DNA from: SELP01 sp035969385
GTDB taxonomy: Bacteria > Pseudomonadota > Alphaproteobacteria > Rhodobacterales > Rhodobacteraceae
NCBI RefSeq assembly: GCF_035969385.1
Contig: NZ_JAYKKJ010000009.1
Span: forward strand, 1 to 64,000
Length of the DNA stretch: 64,000 nucleotides
Direction of reading: 5' to 3'
The notes beneath the pieces were generated by a model. It saw only the letters and a program-made list of their open reading frames with translations. It ran no database searches and was not told where the DNA came from. Below, in pieces: positions 27,945 through 37,564 of the stretch. A program made the translations under genes and the position numbers. Position 1 is the first letter of the stretch. The number at the start of each line of letters is the position of its first letter.

Positions 27945-29308
27945 AGGGGCACACCCTGATCGACTGGCGCCCCGAAGACCCGCAGTTCTGGGCCGACAAG
28001 GGCAAATCCATCGCAACCCGCAACCTCTGGATCTCGATCCCGAACCTGCTTCTGGCCTTTTCGGTCTGGATGGTCTGGTCGGTCGTCGTGGCGAAACTGC
28101 CCGCGATCGGGTTTGAATACTCCACCGGGCAGCTGTTCTGGCTGGCGGCCCTGCCGGGGCTGTCGGGTGCGACGCTGCGGATCTTCTACAGCTTCATGAT
28201 CCCGATCTTTGGTGGCCGGAAATGGACGACACTGTCCAGCCTCTCGCTGCTGCTTCCCGCGCTTGGGATCGGTTTCGCGGTTCAGAACCCGGAAACCCCC
28301 TATGCGATGTTCCTTGCCCTAGCCCTGATGTGCGGCTTTGGCGGCGGCAACTTTGCGTCCTCCATGGCCAACATCGCCTATTTCTACCCCAAGGCCACAA
28401 AGGGCAACGCGCTGGCGTTGAACGCGGGCCTTGGCAACCTTGGCGTGTCGGTCATGCAATTCGTCGTGCCGATGGTCATCACCGCAGGTGTCTTCGGTGC
28501 CATCGGCGGCGCGCCCGTCACCCTGTCGGACGGCAGCCAGCTGTGGATTCAGAACGCGGGTTTCGTCTGGGTGCCCTTTATCCTTGTCAGCGCCATCGCG
28601 GCCTGGTTCGGGATGAATGACATCGCCGATGCCAAGGCATCGCTAGCCGACCAGCTCAGCATTCTCAAGCGGTTCCACAACTGGGTGATGTGCATCCTCT
28701 ACACCGGCACCTTCGGCAGCTTCATTGGCTATTCCGCGGGCTTCCCGCTGCTAATGAAGACGCAGTTCCCGGATGTGAACGTGCTGTCCTATGCCTTCCT
28801 CGGGCCGCTTGTCGGCGCGCTTAGCCGGGCCGCAACCGGGTGGGTCTCGGACAAGTTCGGCGGTGGCCGGGTGACCTTCTGGGTCTTCCTGGGCATGATC
28901 GTCGCGGTCTGGGGCGTGCTGCAATTCCTGCCCTCGGGTGACTATGCCGGCAATTTCTGGGGCTTCTTCGCCTGCTTCATGGCGCTGTTCTTCCTGACCG
29001 GTGTCGGTAACGCCTCGACCTTCCAGATGATCCCCTCGATCATGAAAAAGGAAATCCCCCGCCTGATGCCCAACGGTAACCCGGCGGACATCCAGCGCAC
29101 GACCGAACGGGAAAGTGCCGCGATCATCGCCTTCACCAGCGCCATCGCCGCCTACGGGGCCTTCTTCATCCCCAAGGCCTACGGGACCTCGATCGGCATG
29201 ACGGGTCAGCCGCACGGCGCGCTCTGGGGCTTCCTGATCTTCTACATCCTCTGCGTCGTGATCACCTGGATCTTCTACAGCCGCAAGAACGCGCCGGTCT
29301 CGTGCTGA
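27917..29308 (+). CDS. narK: Nitrate/nitrite antiporter NarK2-type (MFS)
   Basis: Second MFS nitrate carrier, resembling NarK2 and E. coli NarK, which exchanges nitrate for nitrite. The 463-residue protein has a 30-residue cytoplasmic N-terminus and about 12 membrane segments. Both nitrate signatures are recognisable: GFGGGNFASSMANIAYFYP near 136 and LNAGLGNLGVSVMQF near 170. It starts 69 nt after narK1 with GAGGACA as ribosome site, and lies 71 nt before narG. Together with narK1 it corresponds to the two halves of the Paracoccus NarK fusion. Confidence 0.88.
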   Translation: MAITATSGQQGHTLIDWRPEDPQFWADKGKSIATRNLWISIPNLLLAFSVWMVWSVVVAKLPAIGFEYSTGQLFWLAALPGLSGATLRIFYSFMIPIFGGRKWTTLSSLSLLLPALGIGFAVQNPETPYAMFLALALMCGFGGGNFASSMANIAYFYPKATKGNALALNAGLGNLGVSVMQFVVPMVITAGVFGAIGGAPVTLSDGSQLWIQNAGFVWVPFILVSAIAAWFGMNDIADAKASLADQLSILKRFHNWVMCILYTGTFGSFIGYSAGFPLLMKTQFPDVNVLSYAFLGPLVGALSRAATGWVSDKFGGGRVTFWVFLGMIVAVWGVLQFLPSGDYAGNFWGFFACFMALFFLTGVGNASTFQMIPSIMKKEIPRLMPNGNPADIQRTTERESAAIIAFTSAIAAYGAFFIPKAYGTSIGMTGQPHGALWGFLIFYILCVVITWIFYSRKNAPVSC

Positions 29309-29379
29309 GCACCCGCTGAACGCCATGTGTCCTGCGCGGGCAACCGCGCGGGGCCGCCGACACCCCAAGGAGAGTTGAG

Positions 29380-32300
29380 ATGAGCCACCTGCTCGACAGA
29401 TTGAACTTCCTCTCGTCTAAGGAACTGGACCGTTTTTCCAACGGCCACGGCCAGACGACCCGCGAAAACCGCGACTGGGAAGACACCTATAGAAACCGCT
29501 GGCGGCACGACAAGATCGTCCGCTCGACCCATGGGGTGAACTGCACCGGATCTTGTTCGTGGAAGATCTACGTCAAGTCCGGGATCGTGACCTGGGAAAC
29601 CCAGCAGACGGATTATCCCCGGACCCGGCCCGACCTGCCCAACCATGAACCGCGCGGCTGCGCCCGCGGCGCGTCCTACAGCTGGTATCTCTATTCCGCG
29701 AACCGGGTGAAAAACCCGCTGATCCGGGGCCGCCTTCTGAAGGTCTGGCGACGGATGCGCGAAACCATGTCCCCGATCGAGGCCTGGACCGCGATCCAGA
29801 ACGACCCGGTCCTGCGCAATGGCTATGTCGAAACGCGCGGCAAGGGCGGGTTCGTCCGGGCCAGCTGGGACGAAGCGACCGAGATCACGGCCGCCGCCAA
29901 CGCCTATACCGCCAAGACCTATGGCCCGGACCGAGTGTTCGGCTTCTCGCCGATCCCGGCCATGTCGATGATCTCCTATGCTGCCGGGTCGCGTTACCTG
30001 TCGCTTCTGGGCGGCGTCTGCATGTCTTTCTATGATTGGTATTGCGACCTTCCCCCCGCGTCCCCGATGACATGGGGCGAACAGACCGACGTGCCGGAAA
30101 GCGCCGATTGGTACAACGCGGGCTATCTGCTGCTCTGGGGGTCGAACGTGCCCCAGACCCGGACCCCGGACGCGCATTTCTACACCGAGGCCCGCTATCG
30201 CGGCACCAAGTCCGCCGTGATCTGCCCCGACTATTCCGAAGCCGCCAAATTCGGCGATGTCTGGCTGAACGCCAAGCAGGGCACGGATGCCGCGTTGGCG
30301 ATGGCCTTTGGCCACGTGATCCTGCGGGAATTCCACCTTGATCGCCAGTCCGAATATTTCACCGATTACTGCCGCAAATACAGCGACTTCCCCATGCTGG
30401 TCCGGATCGAGGAAAAGGACGGCCAACTGGTGCCGGGCCGGTTCCTGCGGGCCGATGACCTGACCGGAAAGCTGGGCGAAAAGAACAACCCGGAATGGAA
30501 AACCGTCGCTTGGGATCGCACCTCTGGCGGGCTGGTCAGCCCGAACGGGTCGATCGGCTACCGCTGGGGCGAGGCGGGCAAGTGGAACCTTGAAACCCGC
30601 GCCGCCGAGGCGGACACCGACCTGTCGATGTCCTTCATCCTTGAAGAGGACCACGACGACGTGGTGGGGATCGACTTTCCCTATTTCGGCGCCGATGCGA
30701 CCGAGTCCTTCTCGACCGGGGACAAACGCCCGAACATCCTGACCAAGAACGTGCCGGTCAAGAAGATCAAGATTGGCCGCAAGACGGAAATGGTTGCCAC
30801 GGTCTTCGACCTGTTCTGCGCCAACTACGGGTTGGACCGGGGTTTGGGCGGCGATTGGGTCGCGACGAAATATTCCGATGATGTGCCGGGCACCCCGGCC
30901 TGGGCGGAAAAGATCACCGGCGTTTCCGCCGACAAAATCGCCCATGTCGCCCGCGACTTCGCGCTGAACGCCGAAAAGACCAACGGCAAGTCGATGATCA
31001 TCATCGGCGCGGCGATGAACCACTGGTACCATATGGACATGAACTATCGCGGTGTCATCAACATGCTGGTGATGTGCGGTTGCGTGGGTCAGTCCGGTGG
31101 CGGCTGGGCGCATTATGTCGGACAGGAAAAGCTGCGGCCGCAAACCGGCTGGCTGCCCTTGGCCTTTGCATTGGATTGGGGGCGCCCGCCGCGCCACATG
31201 AATTCGACCAGCGCCTGGTATGCGCATACCGACCAGTGGCGCTACGAGACGCTGACGGCGGGGGAAATCCTGTCGCCCACCGCACCCGAGGGCGATTGGG
31301 ACGTGTCGATGATCGACTACAACATCCGGGCCGAACGGATGGGTTGGCTGCCCTCGGCCCCGCAGCTCAAGACCAACCCGCTGGAGGTCGCAAAGGCCGC
31401 CAAGGCCGCGGGCAAGGAAATCCCCGCCTTTGTCGCCGAACAGCTGACGTCCGGCGCGTTGGAGATGTCCTGCGAGGACCCGGATGCGCCGGAAAACTGG
31501 CCGCGCAACCTCTTTGTCTGGCGGTCGAACCTTCTGGGATCGTCCGGCAAGGGGCACGAATACTTCCTCAAGCACCTGCTGGGCACCGATCATGGGGTCA
31601 TGGGCAAGGATCTGGGCGAGGAAGGCGGGCAACTGCCGAAGGAAGCCAAGTGGCATAGCGACGCCCCGCGCGGCAAGCTGGACCTGCTGGTGACCATCGA
31701 CTTCCGGATGAGCACCACGGCGGTCTATTCCGACATCGTGCTGCCAACGGCCAGCTGGTATGAAAAGAACGACCTGAACACCAGCGACATGCACCCGTTC
31801 ATCCACCCGCTTCAGGCGGCTGTTGACCCGGCCTATGAGTCGAAATCCGATTGGGAAATCTTCAAGGCCATCGCCAAAAAGTTTCAGGAAGTCGCGCCAG
31901 AGATCCTTGGCAAGGAGACCGACATCGTCGCCCTGCCGATTCTGCACGACACGCCCGGCGAACTGGCGCAGGATCAGGTCAAGGACTGGAAGAAGGGCGA
32001 ATGCGACCTGATCCCGGGCAAGACCGCGCCGAACTATATCGCGGTCGAACGGGACTACCCCGCGCTTTACGACCGCTTCGTCGCGCTTGGGCCGCTGATG
32101 GACAAGCTGGGCAATGGCGGCAAGGGGATCGCGTGGAAAACGGACCACGAGGTGCAGCACCTGCGCGATCTGAACGGCGTCTGGGAAGACGGACCCGCCA
32201 AGGGCTGCGCCAAGATCGTCACCGACATCGACGCGACCGAGGTGGTGTTGATGCTGGCGCCGGAAACCAACGGCGAGGTCGCGGTCAAGGCATGGGAGGC

Positions 32301-33102
32301 GCTGTCCAAGGCCACGGGTCGTGAACACGCCCACCTTGCCCTGCCCAAGGAAGACGAAAAGATCCGGTTCCGCGATATTGCCGCGCAGCCACGCAAGATC
32401 ATCTCGTCGCCGACATGGTCGGGGCTGGAAAGCGAAAAGGTCTGCTACAACGCGGGCTACACCAACGTCCACGAACTGATCCCATGGCGCACACTCACGG
32501 GACGCCAGCAACTGTATCAGGATCACCTGTGGATGCGGGCCTTTGGCGAAGGGTTCATGTCCTACCGGCCGCCGGTTGACCTCAAGACGATCAACGCGGA
32601 CGTGCAGGATGCGGGCGACAGCCTCGTGCTGAACTTCATCACCCCCCACCAGAAATGGGGCATCCACAGCACCTATTCCGACAACCTGTTGATGCTGACG
32701 CTGAACCGGGGCGGGCCTGTGATCTGGCTGTCCGAAAATGACGCCAAGAAGGCCGGGATCGTCGATAACGACTGGGTCGAACTGTACAATGTCAACGGCG
32801 CGCTGACCGCGCGGGCGGTGGTGTCGCAGCGGATGAAGGACGGAACGACCTTCATGTATCACGCGCAGGAAAAGATCGTGAACACGCCCGGGTCCGAAAA
32901 GACCGGGAACCGCGGCGGTATCCACAATTCCGTCACCCGCGCCACGCTGAAACCGACCCATATGATCGGCGGCTACGCGCAGCAATCCTATGGGTTCAAC
33001 TACTACGGCACGGTCGGATCGAACCGCGATGAATTCGTCGTGGTCCGCAAGATGAAGAACGTCGACTGGCTTGATGAAGAAGCCACCGGAAAGGAGGCAT
33101 AA
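29380..33102 (+). CDS. narG: Respiratory nitrate reductase alpha subunit NarG
   Basis: Catalytic molybdenum (bis-MGD) subunit that reduces nitrate to nitrite on the cytoplasmic face of the membrane. The FS0 iron-sulphur site with its unusual His ligand is visible near residue 50 (HGVNCTGSCSW), followed by YPRTRPDLPNHEPRGCARG. The molybdopterin dinucleotide domain (ALAMAFGHVIL; YHMDMNYRG) and C-terminal RSTYSDNLLMLTLNRGGP-type region are intact. 1240 residues is the normal length. The ribosome site AAGGAG is 9 nt upstream; only 3 nt separate it from narH. Confidence 0.97.
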   Translation: MSHLLDRLNFLSSKELDRFSNGHGQTTRENRDWEDTYRNRWRHDKIVRSTHGVNCTGSCSWKIYVKSGIVTWETQQTDYPRTRPDLPNHEPRGCARGASYSWYLYSANRVKNPLIRGRLLKVWRRMRETMSPIEAWTAIQNDPVLRNGYVETRGKGGFVRASWDEATEITAAANAYTAKTYGPDRVFGFSPIPAMSMISYAAGSRYLSLLGGVCMSFYDWYCDLPPASPMTWGEQTDVPESADWYNAGYLLLWGSNVPQTRTPDAHFYTEARYRGTKSAVICPDYSEAAKFGDVWLNAKQGTDAALAMAFGHVILREFHLDRQSEYFTDYCRKYSDFPMLVRIEEKDGQLVPGRFLRADDLTGKLGEKNNPEWKTVAWDRTSGGLVSPNGSIGYRWGEAGKWNLETRAAEADTDLSMSFILEEDHDDVVGIDFPYFGADATESFSTGDKRPNILTKNVPVKKIKIGRKTEMVATVFDLFCANYGLDRGLGGDWVATKYSDDVPGTPAWAEKITGVSADKIAHVARDFALNAEKTNGKSMIIIGAAMNHWYHMDMNYRGVINMLVMCGCVGQSGGGWAHYVGQEKLRPQTGWLPLAFALDWGRPPRHMNSTSAWYAHTDQWRYETLTAGEILSPTAPEGDWDVSMIDYNIRAERMGWLPSAPQLKTNPLEVAKAAKAAGKEIPAFVAEQLTSGALEMSCEDPDAPENWPRNLFVWRSNLLGSSGKGHEYFLKHLLGTDHGVMGKDLGEEGGQLPKEAKWHSDAPRGKLDLLVTIDFRMSTTAVYSDIVLPTASWYEKNDLNTSDMHPFIHPLQAAVDPAYESKSDWEIFKAIAKKFQEVAPEILGKETDIVALPILHDTPGELAQDQVKDWKKGECDLIPGKTAPNYIAVERDYPALYDRFVALGPLMDKLGNGGKGIAWKTDHEVQHLRDLNGVWEDGPAKGCAKIVTDIDATEVVLMLAPETNGEVAVKAWEALSKATGREHAHLALPKEDEKIRFRDIAAQPRKIISSPTWSGLESEKVCYNAGYTNVHELIPWRTLTGRQQLYQDHLWMRAFGEGFMSYRPPVDLKTINADVQDAGDSLVLNFITPHQKWGIHSTYSDNLLMLTLNRGGPVIWLSENDAKKAGIVDNDWVELYNVNGALTARAVVSQRMKDGTTFMYHAQEKIVNTPGSEKTGNRGGIHNSVTRATLKPTHMIGGYAQQSYGFNYYGTVGSNRDEFVVVRKMKNVDWLDEEATGKEA

Positions 33103-33105
33103 GCC

Positions 33106-34629
33106 ATGAAAGTACGTGCACAAATCGGCATGGTGCTGAACCTCGACAAATGCATCGGCTGCCACACCTGTTCAGTCACCTGTAAGAACGTCTGGACCAG
33201 CCGCGATGGCGTCGAATACGCGTGGTTCAATAACGTCGAGACGAAACCCGGCACCGGCTACCCGACCGACTGGGAAAATCAGGATCGCTGGAACGGTGGC
33301 TGGGTGCGGACCAAGTCGGGCAAGTTGCAGCCCAAGCAGGGCGCCAAGTGGCGCATCCTGGCGAATATCTTCGCCAACCCGGATCTGCCGGAAATCGACG
33401 ACTACTACGAACCCTTCGATTTCGACTACGACCACCTGAAATCGGCGCCCGAGATGAAGGCCTTCCCCACGGCCCGCCCCCGGTCGAAGATCACCGGCGA
33501 ACGGATGGAGAAGATCGAAAAGGGCCCCAACTGGGAGGAAATCCTTGGCGGTGAATTTGCCAAACGGTCCGAGGATTACAATTTCGAAGGCATCCAGAAA
33601 CAGATCTACGGGGAATACGAGAACACCTTTATGATGTATCTCCCCCGGCTGTGCGAACACTGCCTGAACCCGGCCTGTGCCGCTTCCTGCCCCTCGGGCG
33701 CGATCTACAAGCGCGAAGAGGACGGGATCGTCCTGATCGATCAGGAAAAATGCCGGGGCTGGCGGATGTGCGTGTCCGGCTGTCCATACAAAAAGGTCTA
33801 TTACAACTGGTCGACCGGCAAATCCGAGAAATGCACGCTCTGCTATCCGCGCATTGAATCGGGCAACCCGACGGTCTGTTCTGAAACCTGTGTCGGCCGG
33901 ATCCGCTATCTTGGCGTGATGCTCTATGACGCCGACAAGATCGCCGAGGCGGCCTCGGTCGAGGACAAGACCGACCTTTACGATGCGCAGCTTGGCGTCT
34001 TCCTTGATCCAAACGATCCCGAGGTGATCGCCGCGGCCCGGGCCGAGGGCGTGCCCGAGGATTGGATCAAGGCGGCCAAGGAAAGCCCGATCTGGAAAAT
34101 GGCGATGGACTGGAAGGTCGCCTTCCCGCTGCACCCCGAATACCGGACATTGCCGATGGTCTGGTACATCCCGCCGCTGTCGCCCATTCAGAACGCGGCA
34201 GAGGCGGGCGCGATCGGCAGCGACGGCGCCATGCCGGACGTGCGGTCCCTGCGTATCCCGCTGCGCTATCTGGCCAATATGCTGACCGCCGGGGACGAGG
34301 CGCCCATCGCTGCCGCCCTTGAACGGATGCTGGCGATGCGGGCCTACATGCGGGCGAAAACCGTGGATGGGGTCAATGACGAAGCCGTTGCCGCAGGCGT
34401 CGGCCTGAGTGGTCGGGTGATCGAAGACATGTACAAGATCATGGCGCTTGCGGATTACGAGGACCGCTTCGTGATCCCGACCACTCACCGTGAACAGGTC
34501 GAGGATGCCTACGACCTGCGCGGCGGATGCGGGTTTACCGACAGCAACGGCTGTTCGACCGGCATCTCCAAGGGATCGCTGTTCGGCGGTTCCAAGAAAC
34601 CCCTCAAAATGCCGACGGAGGTGATGTGA
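33106..34629 (+). CDS. narH: Respiratory nitrate reductase beta subunit NarH
   Basis: Electron-transfer subunit carrying four iron-sulphur clusters between NarI haem and NarG. The cysteine groups are CIGCHTCSVTC near 16-26, CEHCLNPACAASCP near 183-196, CRGWRMCVSGCP near 217-228 (Trp replacing a Cys, as in the 3Fe-4S site of NarH) and CTLC...CSETC further on. 507 residues, full length. The ribosome site AAAGGAGG overlaps the narG end. Its stop overlaps the narJ start by one base (TGATG), so narJ is coupled. Confidence 0.97.
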   Translation: MKVRAQIGMVLNLDKCIGCHTCSVTCKNVWTSRDGVEYAWFNNVETKPGTGYPTDWENQDRWNGGWVRTKSGKLQPKQGAKWRILANIFANPDLPEIDDYYEPFDFDYDHLKSAPEMKAFPTARPRSKITGERMEKIEKGPNWEEILGGEFAKRSEDYNFEGIQKQIYGEYENTFMMYLPRLCEHCLNPACAASCPSGAIYKREEDGIVLIDQEKCRGWRMCVSGCPYKKVYYNWSTGKSEKCTLCYPRIESGNPTVCSETCVGRIRYLGVMLYDADKIAEAASVEDKTDLYDAQLGVFLDPNDPEVIAAARAEGVPEDWIKAAKESPIWKMAMDWKVAFPLHPEYRTLPMVWYIPPLSPIQNAAEAGAIGSDGAMPDVRSLRIPLRYLANMLTAGDEAPIAAALERMLAMRAYMRAKTVDGVNDEAVAAGVGLSGRVIEDMYKIMALADYEDRFVIPTTHREQVEDAYDLRGGCGFTDSNGCSTGISKGSLFGGSKKPLKMPTEVM

Positions 34630-35333
34630 TGGACCGGACCCTGAAAGCCCTTTCGCTGATCCTGAGTTACCCGACGCGCGAATTGCAGCAGGCCATGCCG
34701 GAAATCGGAGGCGTCCTTGCCGCCGACACCCGGCTGACCGCCGCCGCGCGCCGGGCGTTGCGCCCGCTGGTGGAGGAGCTGAGCGGGCGCGACATCTATG
34801 ACATCGAAGAGCAATACGTGATGCTCTTCGACCGGTCACGCACCCTCTCGCTCAACCTGTTTGAACATGTTCACGGCGAAAGCCGGGACCGGGGCGGGGC
34901 GATGGTGTCGCTTCTGGAAACCTATCGGGATGGCGGGTTCGAACCTGTCACCTCGGAACTGCCGGATCACCTTCCGGTCCTTCTCGAATTCCTGGCCACG
35001 CGTTCCCACAGTGAAGCTCAGGAAACCTTGGCGGACGCGGCGCATATCTTCGAGGCTCTCAGCGCCCGGCTTGCCCGGCGTGAAAGCCCCTATGCCGCCG
35101 TGTTCGCCGCCCTTTTGCAGCTTTCGGGCGCGAAAGCGGACAAGGAGGCGGTCGCGGAACTTCTCGACCAGCCCGAGGTGGACCCGAACGATCTGGAGGC
35201 CCTCGACGCGGTCTGGGAGGAAAGCGAAGTGCGCTTTGGCCCCGACCCGAACGCAGGCTGCCCGCAGGTCCGTGACATGCTGACCCGCATGGATCAGCCC
35301 ATCAACCCCGACCCGCGCGTCGCCGCGGAATAA
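34629..35333 (+). CDS. narJ: Nitrate reductase assembly chaperone NarJ
   Basis: Cytoplasmic TorD-family chaperone that binds NarG, guides molybdenum-cofactor insertion and membrane docking, and is not part of the final enzyme. The 234-residue all-helical protein has the family core YVMLFDRSRTLSLNLFEHVHGESRDRG near 55-82 (described by its LFEHVHG centre). The start ATG at 34629 shares its A with the narH TGA stop; a longer in-frame start inside narH is discarded. NarI follows 11 nt later. Confidence 0.94.
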   Translation: MDRTLKALSLILSYPTRELQQAMPEIGGVLAADTRLTAAARRALRPLVEELSGRDIYDIEEQYVMLFDRSRTLSLNLFEHVHGESRDRGGAMVSLLETYRDGGFEPVTSELPDHLPVLLEFLATRSHSEAQETLADAAHIFEALSARLARRESPYAAVFAALLQLSGAKADKEAVAELLDQPEVDPNDLEALDAVWEESEVRFGPDPNAGCPQVRDMLTRMDQPINPDPRVAAE

Positions 35334-35344
35334 CGGAGGCCAAG

Positions 35345-36049
35345 ATGCATAATTTCCTTTTTGGTATCTACCCCTACATCGCCCTGTCCGTCCTGATCAT
35401 CGGGTCGATCGCGAGATATTACCGAGACCCGTTCACATGGAAAACCTCGTCCAGCCAGATGCTGCGCCGCAAGCAGCTGATCTGGGGGTCGATCCTGTTT
35501 CACGTCGGTGTGCTGGTGATCTTCTTCGGGCACCTGATCGGGTTGCTGACCCCGATCTGGGTCTTCGACGCCTTGGGCATCAGCCACGGGGCCAAACAGC
35601 TTCTGGCGGTTGTCGCGGGCGGCATCGCCGGTGTGATGGCCCTGATCGGTGGCTTGATGCTGTTTCACCGCCGCTGGACCGATCCGCGCATCCGCGTCAC
35701 TTCCAGCTTTGCCGACACGGCGATCCTGTCGCTGCTTCTGGCGCAGCTCGTGCTGGGGCTGGGTACGATCTATGTCTCGCTTCAGCACCTCGACGGGCAT
35801 GAAATGACCCTGTTTATGTCCTGGGCGCAGGGGATCTTTACCTTTGACGGGCAGGCAGCCAGCTACATCGAACACGCCGCGCTGATCTTCAAACTGCACC
35901 TGTTCCTTGGGCTGACGATCTTCCTTGTGTTCCCCTTCACCCGGCTGGTGCATATCCTGTCCGGCTTTGGCGCGCCGATCCGCTATTTGTTCAACCGGCC
36001 CGGCTATCAGATCGTGCGGTCGCGCAAGCGTCGCCACCCGGCGGAGTGA
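35345..36049 (+). CDS. narI: Nitrate reductase gamma subunit NarI (cytochrome b)
   Basis: Membrane di-haem cytochrome b that oxidises quinol and feeds electrons to NarH. Five transmembrane segments are visible in 234 residues, with histidines at the expected ends of helices for haem binding (FHVGVLVIFFGHLIG near 53-67; LHLFLGLTIFLVFPFTRLVH near 184-203). The GGAGG ribosome site is 5 nt upstream. The last of the four structural nar genes, followed 4 nt later by a parvulin gene. Confidence 0.95.
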   Translation: MHNFLFGIYPYIALSVLIIGSIARYYRDPFTWKTSSSQMLRRKQLIWGSILFHVGVLVIFFGHLIGLLTPIWVFDALGISHGAKQLLAVVAGGIAGVMALIGGLMLFHRRWTDPRIRVTSSFADTAILSLLLAQLVLGLGTIYVSLQHLDGHEMTLFMSWAQGIFTFDGQAASYIEHAALIFKLHLFLGLTIFLVFPFTRLVHILSGFGAPIRYLFNRPGYQIVRSRKRRHPAE

Positions 36050-36053
36050 TCCG

Positions 36054-36869
36054 ATGACCGCACCGCTATTCCCCGATCTGGTTATCAACGGCGAGACCGT
36101 TCCGCAGGCCATCATCGCACAGGAGGCGCAGAACCACGATGCGCCCAAGGACAAGCCCGGTCTGGCGTGGCGCAAGGCTGCCAATGCCATCGCTACCCGC
36201 ACGCTGCTATTGCAAGAGGCACGGCGGCGCGGGATTGCCGCCGACCCGGTCGAGGTTGGACCGGGCCGATTTGAAACCGAAGAGGAGGCCCTGATCCGGG
36301 GCCTTCTCGAACAAGCAATCGACATTCCCGATCCAGACGAGGAGACCCTGCGCTGGGAATGGGCAAGAAATCCGGAGCGGTTCCGGTCGGCCCCGCTGTG
36401 GGAGGTGTCGCATATCCTGATCGCTTGCGACCCGCGCCAGCCCGTGGCAACCGAGGTCGCCCGCCAGCGGGCCGAGACCCTGACCACCGAGGCGCTGGGC
36501 AACCCGCGCGGCTTTGGCCGGTTGGCCGAGGCCGAAAGCGACTGTGGTTCAAAATCATCGGGCGGGACCCTTGGGCAATTGGGTCCGGGTGATACCGTGC
36601 CGGAATTCGAAGCCGCGCTTCGAACCCTGTCCGAGGGCGAGATCACGGCCAAGCCGGTCTTGTCGCGGCATGGCTGGCATATCATCCGGATGGACGCCGC
36701 CGCGCCCACCCATGTGCTGCCCTATGAAACCGTCCGCCCGAAGATTGCGGAAGCCTGGGAAAAGGCCGCGTGGTCCCGCGCCGCCAAGGCCTTTCTTGAT
36801 CAGCTTGTCGACAAGGCCGAGATCGTTGGCGCAACCCTCAAATCAGATACCAAATACGCCCGCGCCTGA
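36054..36869 (+). CDS. Parvulin-type peptidylprolyl isomerase of the nar operon
   Basis: PpiC/NifM-like protein of 271 residues. The parvulin domain is at about 118-220: WEVSHILIACDP, LGQLGPGDTVPEFEAAL and VLSRHGWHIIRMD are the usual strands and catalytic histidines. There is no signal peptide, so it acts in the cytoplasm, probably on folding of the nitrate reductase, as suggested by the similar gene after narI in Pseudomonas aeruginosa. It begins 4 nt after the narI stop, clearly in the same operon; a longer frame starting within narI is discarded. Confidence 0.85.
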   Translation: MTAPLFPDLVINGETVPQAIIAQEAQNHDAPKDKPGLAWRKAANAIATRTLLLQEARRRGIAADPVEVGPGRFETEEEALIRGLLEQAIDIPDPDEETLRWEWARNPERFRSAPLWEVSHILIACDPRQPVATEVARQRAETLTTEALGNPRGFGRLAEAESDCGSKSSGGTLGQLGPGDTVPEFEAALRTLSEGEITAKPVLSRHGWHIIRMDAAAPTHVLPYETVRPKIAEAWEKAAWSRAAKAFLDQLVDKAEIVGATLKSDTKYARA

Positions 36870-36881
36870 CGGCGCAGGCTC

Positions 36882-36901
36882 CATCGGCCCGAAGGCCGAT
36901 G
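36882..36901 (+). other. Stable hairpin between the isomerase and DUF2478 genes
   Basis: Arms catcggcc / ggccgatg with a CGAA tetraloop. No T-run follows, so it probably protects the message end or partly stops transcription rather than ending it. Confidence 0.5.
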
Positions 36902-36923
36902 TAAGAAAGAACCGGAGACCCAA

Positions 36924-37445
36924 ATGAAAATCGGATACTCAATGGCGCCCGGACGTGGCGACACCGACCTGATGATGCAAAGGCTTTCCAATTTCCTGTT
37001 GGATCGGGGCTATCGTGTCGCCGGCACGGTTCAGGTCAATTCCGACCGGCCGGACGATGGGCCCTGTGACATGGATGTGAAAGTCCTGCCAGACGGTCCG
37101 GTCATCCGCATCTCGCAATCGCTGGGCGGACAGTCAAAGGGGTGTCGGTTGGATCCCTCGGCCCTTGAAAAGGCAGTCGGACATGTGGACGCCAGCCTGA
37201 CGAAGGAAACCGATTTCCTGATCATCAACAAATTCGGGAAACACGAAGCCGAAGGTCGGGGGTTCCGGAGCGTCATTGCAAACGCCCTTGCCTTGGACAT
37301 CCCGGTGATCGTTGGCACGAATGGCCTCAACATGGGTGCGTTCCTCGACTTCGCCGGTGACTTCGCCGAAGAAATCGCCCCAGCGGCAGATGCCTTGCAG
37401 GCGTGGTGCATGCAATATGCCAGGGACATGGCCGAGGCGGTCTGA
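36924..37445 (+). CDS. DUF2478 protein (nucleotide-binding-like, molybdenum-linked)
   Basis: 173-residue cytoplasmic protein of the DUF2478 family, whose members are often found beside molybdate transport genes; the function is not established. IGYSMAPGRGDTDLMMQRL at the N-terminus has a P-loop-like Gly-rich turn, and FLIINKFGKHEAEGRG with VIVGTNGLN resembles the NTPase core strands. Its place behind narGHJI fits a role in molybdenum cofactor or molybdate handling for NarG. It starts with GGAG upstream, 54 nt after the isomerase gene. Confidence 0.75.
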   Translation: MKIGYSMAPGRGDTDLMMQRLSNFLLDRGYRVAGTVQVNSDRPDDGPCDMDVKVLPDGPVIRISQSLGGQSKGCRLDPSALEKAVGHVDASLTKETDFLIINKFGKHEAEGRGFRSVIANALALDIPVIVGTNGLNMGAFLDFAGDFAEEIAPAADALQAWCMQYARDMAEAV

Positions 37446-37500
37446 AACGCTGTCGCTAGATCTGGTCCGTCGTTACGGATGGGCGCCATTATTGATTCTT

Positions 37501-37518
37501 GTTGCCAAAACGTTTCGG
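37501..37518 (+). promoter_or_regulatory. LacI-type operator upstream of the regulator gene
   Basis: gttgccaaaacgtttcgg is identical to the site at 38688-38705 except for one base. It lies 47 nt before the LacI start, between a possible -35 (ttgttg, 37499) and an AT-rich -10 (cattat, 37524), so the regulator probably represses itself. Confidence 0.7.
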
Positions 37519-37564
37519 TTGGTCATTATAGCCTCAACAGGAGGCGCGTTGGCGCAGACAAGTC

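Noticed and set aside
26441..27952. 503-codon open frame antisense to narK1
   Set aside because: Low-complexity His/Asp/Glu-rich translation typical of the reverse strand of a membrane protein gene.
29275..33165. Very long open frame (1296 codons) antisense to narG
   Set aside because: narG is certain on the plus strand; high GC with strong third-position bias leaves the opposite frame open. The antisense protein has no recognisable domains and no ribosome site.
33172..34839. 555-codon open frame antisense to narH
   Set aside because: Same GC-driven shadow effect; narH with all its cysteine groups is the real gene.
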